Below are positions 24,967 through 32,577 of a stretch of DNA of 64,000 nt, in pieces. The notes under the pieces are model-generated. The model was given only the letters and a program-made list of their open reading frames with translations, was not told where the DNA came from and made no database searches. The position numbers were made by a program, and so were the translations under genes. Positions within the stretch are counted from its first letter, which is position 1. Each line of letters starts with the position of its first letter. Source of the DNA: Nocardioides terrigena (GTDB lineage: Bacteria > Actinomycetota > Actinomycetes > Propionibacteriales > Nocardioidaceae); the NCBI RefSeq assembly GCF_003047265.1, contig NZ_PZYY01000001.1, forward strand, positions 620,001 through 684,000. The letters run 5' to 3'.

Positions 24967-25551
24967 TCAGGACGAGCTGGAGTCGTCGTCCAGGTCGTCA
25001 CCGCTGTCGTCGCCGTCGTCGTCGGTCCCCGGGGGGAGCGCGGGGACGCCGGGAGCCGGTCCGAAGCCCGGACGGTCGCCGCGGTCGGCGTCGCCGTCCG
25101 TGTCGCCGGGGAAGCCGCGCTCCATGTGGCCGAAGCGGTCGCCGCGGTCGTCGTCGCCCGACACGGCCGCACCGATGGCGGCCCCGCCGAGCCCGCCGAT
25201 GATCAGCCCCGCGAGGGTCCCGGCGATGAGGGCGCCGATGCCGAATGCGCGACTGCCGCCGTCCGCCGTGCCGCGGCGGAGGCGTTCGCGCCACGAGCGC
25301 CTTGCGGCCGGGTCGTCGTACGCCGCGGTGGGCGGGACGTCGTACGCCGCGGCGGGCGGCGGGTCGGCGGGCGTCGGACCCGCAGCGGGATCCGCAGCGG
25401 CGTCGGACCCCGGAGCGGGGTCGGGCGAGGCGGCCGGCGCGGGGGCCGGGTCGGGAGCTGGCGCGGACCCCGAGTCCGGGGCGGACCCGGAGGGCGGGCG
25501 CTGACCGGCGATCGGGGCGGTCTCGTCGGAGGGAGGGTTCTTGTCGCTCAT
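24967..25551 (-). CDS. Hypothetical single-pass membrane protein, Pro/Ala/Asp-rich
   Basis: 194 residues. A long Pro/Ala/Ser/Asp-rich N-terminal part (1-85), then RRSWRERLRRG, a Gly/Ala-rich membrane segment (about 103-131, glycine-zipper-like), and an acidic C-terminal tail with runs of Asp and Ser. Positive charges before the helix suggest the N-terminus stays inside and the acidic tail is outside. It lies just upstream of the two-component genes, so it may belong to their regulon. No family recognised. Confidence 0.6.
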   Translation of the reverse strand: MSDKNPPSDETAPIAGQRPPSGSAPDSGSAPAPDPAPAPAASPDPAPGSDAAADPAAGPTPADPPPAAAYDVPPTAAYDDPAARRSWRERLRRGTADGGSRAFGIGALIAGTLAGLIIGGLGGAAIGAAVSGDDDRGDRFGHMERGFPGDTDGDADRGDRPGFGPAPGVPALPPGTDDDGDDSGDDLDDDSSSS

Positions 25552-25663
25552 GGTGCGAGCGTCCGCCCCGGACCTGTGCGCGACCTGTGCGGCGGCGATG
25601 ACTGCGCCCAGAGAGCCGGTCGCTGCGAAACCGGTTGCCGTCGTACGGAAGAATGGAGGGGTT

Positions 25664-28600
25664 GTGCAGATCTCCTACCCCGCCGAGCTCCCGGTCTCCG
25701 CACGCCGCGAGGACATCGCTGCGGCCATCCGTGACCACCAGGTCGTCATCGTCGCCGGCGAGACCGGGTCGGGGAAGACCACCCAGCTCCCCAAGATCTG
25801 CCTGGAGCTGGGCCGCGGGGCGGACGGCCGGCTGATCGGCCACACCCAGCCCCGCCGGATCGCGGCGCGCTCGGTGGCCGAGCGGATCGCCGACGAGCTG
25901 GGCACCGAGCTGGGCGACCTGGTCGGCTACCAGGTGCGCTTCACCGACCGCACGTCGCGCGCGAGCCGGGTCAAGCTGATGACCGACGGCATCCTGCTCG
26001 CCGAGCTCCAGCGCGACCGCCAGCTCAAGAAGTACGACACGATCATCATCGACGAGGCGCACGAGCGGTCGCTCAACATCGACTTCCTGCTCGGCTACCT
26101 CCGGCGCCTGCTGCCGCGGCGGCCGGACCTCAAGGTGATCATCACCAGCGCGACCATCGACGTCGACCGCTTCGCCGCGCACTTCAAGGCACCCGTCGTC
26201 GAGGTGTCCGGCCGGACCTACCCCGTCGAGGTCCGCTACCGCCCGCTCCTCGAGCTCCCCGAGGCCGACGACGAGGGGGAGCCGGTCCAGCGCGACCAGA
26301 CCGAGGCGATCCTCGACGCGGTCCGTGAGCTCTCGCAGGAGGGTCCGGGCGACGTGCTCGTCTTCCTCCCCGGGGAGCGCGAGATCCGCGACACCGCCGA
26401 CGCGCTGGCGGCCCTCCAGTCCGACCGGCTCGAGGTCGTGCCCCTCTACTCGCGGCTCTCCGCGGCCGAGCAGCACCGCGTCTTCAGCTCGCACCCCTCG
26501 ACGATCCGGCGCGTCGTGCTGGCCACCAACGTCGCCGAGACCTCGCTGACCGTCCCCGGCATCCGGTACGTCGTGGACACCGGCGTCGCGCGCATCTCCC
26601 GCTACTCGCTGCGCACCAAGGTGCAACGGCTGCCCATCGAGCCGATCAGCCAGGCCAGCGCCAACCAGCGCTCGGGTCGCTGCGGTCGCGTCGCCGAGGG
26701 CATCGCGATCCGGCTCTACAGCGAGGAGGACTTCGAGGGACGCCCCGAGTTCACCGACCCCGAGATCCTGCGCACCAACCTCGCCAGCGTGATCCTCCAG
26801 ATGACCTCGCTGGGCCTCGGCGACATCTCCCGCTTCCCGTTCGTCGAGCCGCCCGACAAGCGCAACGTCCGCGCCGGCGTCGACCTCCTCGAGGAGCTCG
26901 GGGCGCTGGAGCCGGGTGGCGCCGAGGCCCGACCGCAGCCTCCCCGGCCTCCGCAGGGCGACCGGGGCCGTCGCGGGCGGCAGCAGGACGGCCCCCGCCT
27001 CACCCAGCTCGGCCGTCGGCTGGCCCGGCTGCCGATCGACCCGCGCCTGGGCCGGATGATCCTCGAGGCCGAGCGCCTCGGCTGCGTGCGCGAGGTGGTC
27101 GTCATCGCCGCCGCACTGAGCCTCCAGGACCCGCGCGAGCGCCCGGCCGAGCAGCAGGCGCAGGCCGACCAGCAGCACGCCCGCTTCAAGGACGAGACGT
27201 CCGACTTCCTCACCTGGCTCAACCTGTGGCGCCACGTCAAGCAGCAGCAGCGCGAGCTGAGCTCCAGCGCCTTCCGCCGGATGTGCAAGCGCGAGCACCT
27301 CAACTACCTCCGCGTCCGGGAGTGGCAGGACTTCGAGTCCCAGCTCCGCCAGGTCTGCAAGGAGATGAAGGTCGAGGTAGGACTGCCGGCGGACACGCCG
27401 GACGCCGACGGCATCCACCAGGCCCTGCTGTCCGGGCTGCTCAGCCACGTCGGTGCGCTGGAGGAGCGCGACAAGCCGCGGGCGGGCGAGCGACGCCCGA
27501 TGCGCGAGTACGTCGGCGCGCGCGGTGCCCGGTTCGCGGTCTTCCCCGGCAGCGTCCTCAAGGGCCGCAACCCGCAGTTCCTGATGGCCGGCGAGCTCGT
27601 CGAGACCTCCCGGCTGTGGGCACGCCAGAACGCCGCCATCAAGCCCGAGTGGGCCGAGCGCCTCGGCGCCCACCTCGTCAAGCGCAGCTACTCCGAGCCG
27701 CACTGGTCCGCCAAGCGTGCCGCCGTCATGGCCCACGAGAAGGTCACCCTGTACGGCGTCCCGCTGGTCGCCGACCGCCTCGTCATGTACGGCAAGGTCG
27801 ACCCCGCCCTGGCTCGCGAGCTCTTCATCCGGCACGCCCTCGTCTACGGCGAGTGGCGCACCCGGCACCGCTTCGCCGCCGACAACGCGCGGCTGCTCGA
27901 GGAGGCCGAGGAGCTCGAGCACCGGGCCCGCCGCCGCGACATCGTGGTCGACGAGCACACCCTCTTCGACTTCTACGACGCCCGGGTCGGGGCCGACGTC
28001 GTCAGCGGTACCCACTTCGACCAGTGGTGGAAGCGCGAGCGGCAGAAGCGTCCCGACCTGCTGACCTTCGACCCCGAGATGCTCACGCACGCCACCGCCG
28101 AGGAGATCCGGCAGGCGGACTTCCCGACCAGCTGGCACGACAGCGACGAGGAGGGGCTGACCTTCCCGATCAGCTACCACTTCGAGCCGGGCTCGGCCGA
28201 GGACGGCCTCACCATCGAGGTGCCCGTGAGCACCCTCAACCGGGTCGACGCCGGTGACTTCTCCTGGCTGGTGCCCGGGCTGCGCGAGGAGCTGGTCACC
28301 GAGCTGATCCGCAGCCTGCCCAAGCACCTGCGGGTCAACTTCGTCCCCGCGCCCAACCGGGCGCGCGAGTTCCTCGCCGCGACACCGCCGGGTGAGGAGC
28401 CGATCCTCGACGCCCTCGAGCGCTACTTCCGCTCCACCACCGGCGTGGTCGTCCCCCGCGAGGCGTGGGACTGGTCCCGCGTGCCGGCGCACCTCCAGCC
28501 GACCTTCCGGGTCGTCGGCGACGACGGCGCCGAGGCAGCGCGCGGCAAGGACCTCGAGTCCCTCAAGGAGCCGCTGCGTCCCTCGCTCGCCCAGGCCATC

Positions 28601-29479
28601 GCCGACGTGGCGGCGGACTCGGGCGTCAGCGCCACCGGCCAGACGTCCTGGACCTTCGGCACGATCGAGGAGTCCTTCGTGCAGCGCCGGGCGGGCCACG
28701 AGGTGCGGGGCCACCCCACGCTCGTCGACGAGGGGACGACGGTCGGCCTGCAGGTCGTCGGCTCGGCCGAGGAGGCCGCGGCGCGGCACCGGCTCGGCGT
28801 ACGCCGCCTGCTGCTGCTCGCCCTCGGCCCGGCGCCGTCGGTGGACCGGCTCGGGCTCGACCAGCGGGCCAAGCTCGGGCTCGTCGGCTCGCCGTACCCC
28901 TCCATCGCCGACCTCGTCGAGGACCTCCGCGCGGCGATCGTCGGGGACCTCGTCGACACCCGGCCGACGGTGCGCGACGAGGCGTCGTACGACGCCCTGC
29001 TGGCCGAGGCGCGTCGTGACCACGACGCCGCGCTGCAGGCCGGCGTGCACGACCTCATCCGGGTGCTCGACGCCTGGCGCGCCACCGACAAGGCACTGTC
29101 CGGGCGGGCCGAGCTGGCCACCCTCCCGGCCCTCACCGACATGCGGGCCCAGGTGGGGAGGCTCATCGCGCCGGGCTTCGTCGGCGAGGCGGGAGCCTCG
29201 CAGCTGCGGGAGATCCCGCGCTACCTCGCCGCCGTGCAGTACCGCCGCGACCGGCTCGACACCCAGGTTGCACGGGACCGCCAGCTGATGGACCAGATCG
29301 CGGACCTGCAGGACGCGTGGCTGCACCAGATGGCCGCGCTTCCCGAGGGTCGTCCGCCGAGCGCGTCGCAGCGGGCCGTGCGCTGGATGCTGGAGGAGTA
29401 CCGCGTCTCGCTGTGGGCCCAGCACCTCGGCACCCGGCACGCCGTGAGCGACCAGCGCATCCGCAAGGCCCTCGCCTGA
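25664..29479 (+). CDS. hrpA: ATP-dependent RNA helicase HrpA
   Basis: 1271 residues, typical for HrpA. Walker A GETGSGKTTQ (about 32-41), DEAH box IIIDEAHERS (Asp130), SAT motif ITSATID, motif VI region QRSGRCGRVAEG, then HA2, OB-fold and the long C-terminal DUF3418 region found only in HrpA. A DEAH-box helicase that unwinds RNA or remodels ribosomal or mRNA complexes. Start chosen at GTG 25664, just after GGAGGG; ATG 25598 would add 22 residues and cannot be excluded. The large antisense frame over this gene is a composition artefact. Confidence 0.95.
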   Translation: MQISYPAELPVSARREDIAAAIRDHQVVIVAGETGSGKTTQLPKICLELGRGADGRLIGHTQPRRIAARSVAERIADELGTELGDLVGYQVRFTDRTSRASRVKLMTDGILLAELQRDRQLKKYDTIIIDEAHERSLNIDFLLGYLRRLLPRRPDLKVIITSATIDVDRFAAHFKAPVVEVSGRTYPVEVRYRPLLELPEADDEGEPVQRDQTEAILDAVRELSQEGPGDVLVFLPGEREIRDTADALAALQSDRLEVVPLYSRLSAAEQHRVFSSHPSTIRRVVLATNVAETSLTVPGIRYVVDTGVARISRYSLRTKVQRLPIEPISQASANQRSGRCGRVAEGIAIRLYSEEDFEGRPEFTDPEILRTNLASVILQMTSLGLGDISRFPFVEPPDKRNVRAGVDLLEELGALEPGGAEARPQPPRPPQGDRGRRGRQQDGPRLTQLGRRLARLPIDPRLGRMILEAERLGCVREVVVIAAALSLQDPRERPAEQQAQADQQHARFKDETSDFLTWLNLWRHVKQQQRELSSSAFRRMCKREHLNYLRVREWQDFESQLRQVCKEMKVEVGLPADTPDADGIHQALLSGLLSHVGALEERDKPRAGERRPMREYVGARGARFAVFPGSVLKGRNPQFLMAGELVETSRLWARQNAAIKPEWAERLGAHLVKRSYSEPHWSAKRAAVMAHEKVTLYGVPLVADRLVMYGKVDPALARELFIRHALVYGEWRTRHRFAADNARLLEEAEELEHRARRRDIVVDEHTLFDFYDARVGADVVSGTHFDQWWKRERQKRPDLLTFDPEMLTHATAEEIRQADFPTSWHDSDEEGLTFPISYHFEPGSAEDGLTIEVPVSTLNRVDAGDFSWLVPGLREELVTELIRSLPKHLRVNFVPAPNRAREFLAATPPGEEPILDALERYFRSTTGVVVPREAWDWSRVPAHLQPTFRVVGDDGAEAARGKDLESLKEPLRPSLAQAIADVAADSGVSATGQTSWTFGTIEESFVQRRAGHEVRGHPTLVDEGTTVGLQVVGSAEEAAARHRLGVRRLLLLALGPAPSVDRLGLDQRAKLGLVGSPYPSIADLVEDLRAAIVGDLVDTRPTVRDEASYDALLAEARRDHDAALQAGVHDLIRVLDAWRATDKALSGRAELATLPALTDMRAQVGRLIAPGFVGEAGASQLREIPRYLAAVQYRRDRLDTQVARDRQLMDQIADLQDAWLHQMAALPEGRPPSASQRAVRWMLEEYRVSLWAQHLGTRHAVSDQRIRKALA

Positions 29480-29515
29480 TGGGCGGCGGACGGCCCGACG
29501 CCTAGGGTGGAGGAC

Positions 29516-30115
29516 GTGCCCGACCAGCCCCGCCACCACAAGCCGTCCACCCCCGGCGCGGCCTTCTTCGAGGACCTCGGGGGAGGGGCCGACCCGGCGC
29601 TGCTGCGCGAGGCGGGCGACCTGGCCGCCAGCCTGCTCGTGCGCGGGGCCCGCGAGACCGACGACCCCGCCATCGCCGACCGGGTGCTCCACCTGGCCGA
29701 GACCGAGGGCCTCGAGACCCTTGCCCAGGTCTGGGCCGGTGCCCCGCCCGACACCCTGGCGGGCAGCCTGTGGCGCCTCTACGTCCTGCGCGCCTGGGTC
29801 CATGCGTCGCCCACGGCGGTGGCCCGCGAGTACGACGCCGGACGGGCCCGTGCGCAGGTGGCCCGGGTCGTCGCGGGCGTCGCCGACCCGCCCGGTCCCG
29901 AGGAGCTGAAGGCGATGGTCGACGAGACGCTGCGCGGCATCGCCGGCGGCGACTTCGCGGTCACCCTGCTCCGGGCGGCGGCCTTCGCCCGCGTGGTCGC
30001 GACCGGCCGGGCGGGCACGCAGGGGACCAGCCACGACGAGACCGTGAGGATGCTCACGCTCTCCGAGCAGCTCGAGTCCGCGGGACATCTCGAAATGCGT
30101 CACGCGCTGGATTGA
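29516..30115 (+). CDS. Conserved hypothetical protein
   Basis: 199 residues, mostly helical by composition, with GAAFFEDLGGGADPALLREAGDLAA near the start and LWRLYVLRAWVHASP in the middle. I recall similar uncharacterised actinobacterial proteins but no function. GTG 29516 is preferred because TAGGGT (29503-29508) lies 7 nt before it, while GTG 29507 would overlap that box. It stands alone between hrpA and the RNA candidate. Confidence 0.6.
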   Translation: MPDQPRHHKPSTPGAAFFEDLGGGADPALLREAGDLAASLLVRGARETDDPAIADRVLHLAETEGLETLAQVWAGAPPDTLAGSLWRLYVLRAWVHASPTAVAREYDAGRARAQVARVVAGVADPPGPEELKAMVDETLRGIAGGDFAVTLLRAAAFARVVATGRAGTQGTSHDETVRMLTLSEQLESAGHLEMRHALD

Positions 30116-30120
30116 CGACC

Positions 30121-30126
30121 TACACT
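30121..30126 (+). promoter_or_regulatory. -10 box TACACT before the structured RNA candidate
   Basis: TACACT fits the TANNNT -10 pattern seen at other promoters here. A start 7-8 nt downstream would fall at about 30133-30134, the first base of the closing helix of the RNA. A clear -35 is not visible. Confidence 0.45.
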
Positions 30127-30133
30127 CGGTCAC

Positions 30134-30224
30134 GGAGTGCGTCGGGCTGTGGCAGCCCCGGGTCCCAAATTAAGCCGCTACGAGCGGCCATGCGCCGTGA
30201 GGCGCTCCCGGTCCGGCGCACTCC
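30134..30224 (+). ncRNA. Candidate structured RNA (four to five helices)
   Basis: No protein-coding gene lies in 30116-30264. A closing helix P1 pairs 30134-30143 with 30215-30224 (ten pairs, one G-U). Inside are hairpin P2 (GGGCTG-TGG-CAGCCC, 30144-30158), a possible helix CCGG(G)/(C)CCGG (30158-30162 with 30207-30211, overlapping P2 by one base), hairpin P4 (GCCGCT-ACG-AGCGGC, 30174-30188) and hairpin P5 (GCGCC-GTGA-GGCGC, 30192-30205) with a GNRA-type tetraloop. The single-stranded stretch CCCAAATTAA (30164-30173) is unusually AT-rich. Loops are too small for a tRNA. No Rfam family recognised. Confidence 0.5.
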
Positions 30225-30264
30225 ATGAAATCTTCTCCGCGAGGCGCCCGCCTATCCTCGGGCC

Positions 30265-30753
30265 ATGGCTTCGTTGCGTGACCGACTCGTCCGTCTCCTC
30301 ACCCCGGGATCGCGTTCCGCGCGGTCGGTCGGGACAGTGCCTGCTCCGACGCCGACCCGCGCGTCGGCCGCTGCCTCGGCCGGGACGGCGTACGCGCCCG
30401 AGGTCGACGGCGAGCCCGATCCGGGCGAGGTCGTCTGGGCCTGGGTGCCCTACGAGGACGACCCGAGCCAGGGCAAGGACCGGCCGGTGCTGGTGCTCGA
30501 GGAGCGCGACGGCGGCTGGACGGGACTGATGCTGAGCAGCCAGGACCACGACCGGGACGCCGCCGACGAGGCGCGGTGGGGGCGGTACTGGATGGACGTG
30601 GGCACCGGCGGCTGGGACTCGCAGCGCCGCCCGAGCGAGGTCCGGCTGGACCGGCGCATCCGGCTGGAGCGCGACGCCGTACGCCGCGAGGGTGCCGCCC
30701 TCGACCCGCAGCTGTTCGCCGCCGTGGTGGCCGCGGCGGCCGAGCACCGCTAG
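30265..30753 (+). CDS. PemK/MazF-family toxin-like protein, no antitoxin nearby
   Basis: 162 residues. The PemK core runs from GEVVWAWVPYEDDPSQGKDRP (about 54-74) through VLVLEERDGGWTGLML to VRLDRRIRLERDAV; an Ala/Ser/Pro-rich N-terminal stretch of about 45 residues precedes it. Classical MazF/PemK enzymes cut mRNA at short sites. The expected small upstream antitoxin gene is missing; instead there is a structured-RNA candidate. TATCCT (30253-30258) is 6 nt before the ATG, so the mRNA is probably leaderless. It could be a housekeeping relative rather than an active toxin. Confidence 0.75.
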   Translation: MASLRDRLVRLLTPGSRSARSVGTVPAPTPTRASAAASAGTAYAPEVDGEPDPGEVVWAWVPYEDDPSQGKDRPVLVLEERDGGWTGLMLSSQDHDRDAADEARWGRYWMDVGTGGWDSQRRPSEVRLDRRIRLERDAVRREGAALDPQLFAAVVAAAAEHR

Positions 30754-30867
30754 TCGTCGATGGGCCCTGTTCCCAGCCGCCCACTAGGGTTGCGACCGCT
30801 GTGGCGATGAGCCCACGCCACGGCGTTCGACGGCTCCGGGCTCGGGATCACGAGGAGGACTGCAGGG

Positions 30868-32247
30868 ATGCTTCGGCGGTGGGCGGCGGCAGCGACCGCG
30901 ATGACCCTGTGCGTGGGCCTGGCCGCGTGCAGCGGCGACGGGGACACCCCCGAGACCCCGCAGGGCAGCGCGACCACCGACACGCCCACGGCCTCGCCGA
31001 CCGAGGTCACCCGGCTCACCTTCGGCGCCTACGGCAGCGTCGACGAGCTCGAGGCCTTCCAGCGCGTGGTCGACGCCTTCAACGTCGGCTCCACGACGCG
31101 TGAGGTCGAGCTGGTCACCTGGCCCGACCACGACGCCGCCCTGGAGGCCGTGCTGGCCGGTGACGCCCCCGACGTGTTCATGGCGTCGCGACGCGACCTG
31201 GGCCAGCTCACCGAGGCCGAGGCGACCCAGCCGGTGAGCCTGCTCCTCGACGAGCGCGGCGTCGACTTCGGCGACCGCTACTCCCGCGACGCCGTCGACG
31301 CGTTCGGGGTCGAGGACGACCTGCAGTGCATGGCCTACTCCGTCTCGCCGATGGTCATCTACTACAACGACGAGCTCATCGACTTCGAGCGCATGGAGCG
31401 CCGTGGCCTCGACGTGCCCAGCGTCGAGACGGGCACCGAGGACGTCCGCACCCGCTGGAACCTCGACGAGTTCGCCGCCGCCGCCCAGTTCGCCACCCGC
31501 GGCGGCCGGGCCGACGGCGTGTGGATCGAGCCCACCCTCCAGGGCCTCGCCCCCTTCATCTACTCCGGCGGCGGCAAGATCTTCGACGACACGGGCGAGC
31601 CGACGTCGCTGGCCCTGTCCGACGACGCCACCGTCGACGCGCTCGACCGGACCCTGGCCGTGCTGCGCGACTCCGCCCTGACTCCCAGCCCCAGCGACCT
31701 CGAGGAGAGCTCGGCCCTGCAGCGCTTCCGCCAGGGCCGGCTGGGCATGATCGCCGGCTTCCGCGACCTCGTGCCCGACCTGCGCCAGCGCTCCGAGCTG
31801 TCCTTCGACACCATCGCGATGCCCATCCTCGAGGAGGCCGCGACCGTCGGGGACATCGACGGGCTGTGCATCTCCGCCGACACCGAGCACGTCAACGAGG
31901 CCGCCGACTTCCTCGCGTACGCCGTCTCCGACTCGGCCATCGAGACGGTCACCCGCACCGGCTACATCGTCCCGGCCAACACCGAGGTCGCGGGCTCCGA
32001 GGTCTTCATCGGCCCGGGCCGGCAGCCGGCGACCTCCAAGGTCTTCAACACCGCGATCCGCGGCATGGTCGTCCCGCCCCTGCTGGACAACGGCGAGGAG
32101 CTCGTCGAGGCCGTGGGGCCGATGATCGACGACCTGGTCACCGACCCCGGCGTGCTCGATCTCGAGCTGGCCACCGAGGAGATCGACGAAGCCTCGCGCG
32201 GCGTGCTCAGCCCCGAGGAGGAGCCGAGCGAGTCGCCCTCCGAGTGA
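30868..32247 (+). CDS. Extracellular solute-binding lipoprotein (family 1, sugar type)
   Basis: 459 residues. Signal peptide with lipobox LAAC (Cys near 22), a Thr/Pro/Glu-rich tether, then a bilobal family 1 solute-binding domain: LTFGAYGSVDELEAFQRVVDAF-like start, DAPDVFMASRR, a central WIEPTLQGLAPFIYSGGG and MIAGFRDLVPDLR. A ribosome site GAGGAGGA precedes the ATG. No permease or ATPase gene follows, so it must work with a remote transporter or be a sensor. The acidic C-terminus (PEEEPSESPSE) is unusual. Confidence 0.85.
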   Translation: MLRRWAAAATAMTLCVGLAACSGDGDTPETPQGSATTDTPTASPTEVTRLTFGAYGSVDELEAFQRVVDAFNVGSTTREVELVTWPDHDAALEAVLAGDAPDVFMASRRDLGQLTEAEATQPVSLLLDERGVDFGDRYSRDAVDAFGVEDDLQCMAYSVSPMVIYYNDELIDFERMERRGLDVPSVETGTEDVRTRWNLDEFAAAAQFATRGGRADGVWIEPTLQGLAPFIYSGGGKIFDDTGEPTSLALSDDATVDALDRTLAVLRDSALTPSPSDLEESSALQRFRQGRLGMIAGFRDLVPDLRQRSELSFDTIAMPILEEAATVGDIDGLCISADTEHVNEAADFLAYAVSDSAIETVTRTGYIVPANTEVAGSEVFIGPGRQPATSKVFNTAIRGMVVPPLLDNGEELVEAVGPMIDDLVTDPGVLDLELATEEIDEASRGVLSPEEEPSESPSE

Positions 32248-32284
32248 GGCTCGCCCGGTCTGCTCGGTCGACCGCCGACTCAGC

Positions 32285-32570
32285 AGCAGTTGCGCAGGTG
32301 CGCAGCTTCGGAAGGGTGTCCGGGCTCGTTCCCTGTGCAGGTGTGCAGCTCTGGAGAGGCGGTTGGACCACTTACCTGCGCACGTGCGCAGCTCTGGCGG
32401 GGTGTGAGGCCTCGTTCCCTGCGCAGGTGCGCAGGGAAGCGTCCTGGGTGTGCATCCATGGTTGCGCGGGTGCGCAGGAAAGCGTCTTGGGTGTGCGTCC
32501 ATGGCTGCGCAGGTGCGCAGGTGCGCAGGTGCGCAGGTGCGCAGGTGCCCAGGTGCCCAGGTGCCGAGCC
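32285..32570. repeat. TGCGCA-based repeat array with 8-bp tandem repeats
   Basis: The convergent gap 32248-32577 contains no gene. It is made of about six degenerate 40-45-bp units, each built on TGCGCAGGTGCGCAG (two self-complementary TGCGCA hexamers), some followed by GCTCTGG or by GTCCTGGGTGTGC-ATCCATGG-like text. At the end, GTGCGCAG/GTGCCCAG is repeated in tandem six times (32513-32560). Confidence 0.9.
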
Positions 32571-32577
32571 ACGGCCC

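Noticed and set aside
24998..30133. 1711-codon open frame on the minus strand across hrpA
   Set aside because: It is the antisense of a conserved helicase gene. The translation is a Gly/Val/Leu/Arg mixture without domains, as expected in very GC-rich DNA.
30134..30160. Possible tRNA-Pro remnant (TCGGGCTGTGGC resembles a tRNA-Pro 5' end)
   Set aside because: No D, anticodon or T arm of tRNA size follows; the hairpin loops have only 3-4 nt. The structured-RNA reading fits better.
32513..32560. CRISPR or coding repeat
   Set aside because: An 8-bp unit is too short for CRISPR, and the frames crossing it lack gene-like composition or ribosome sites.
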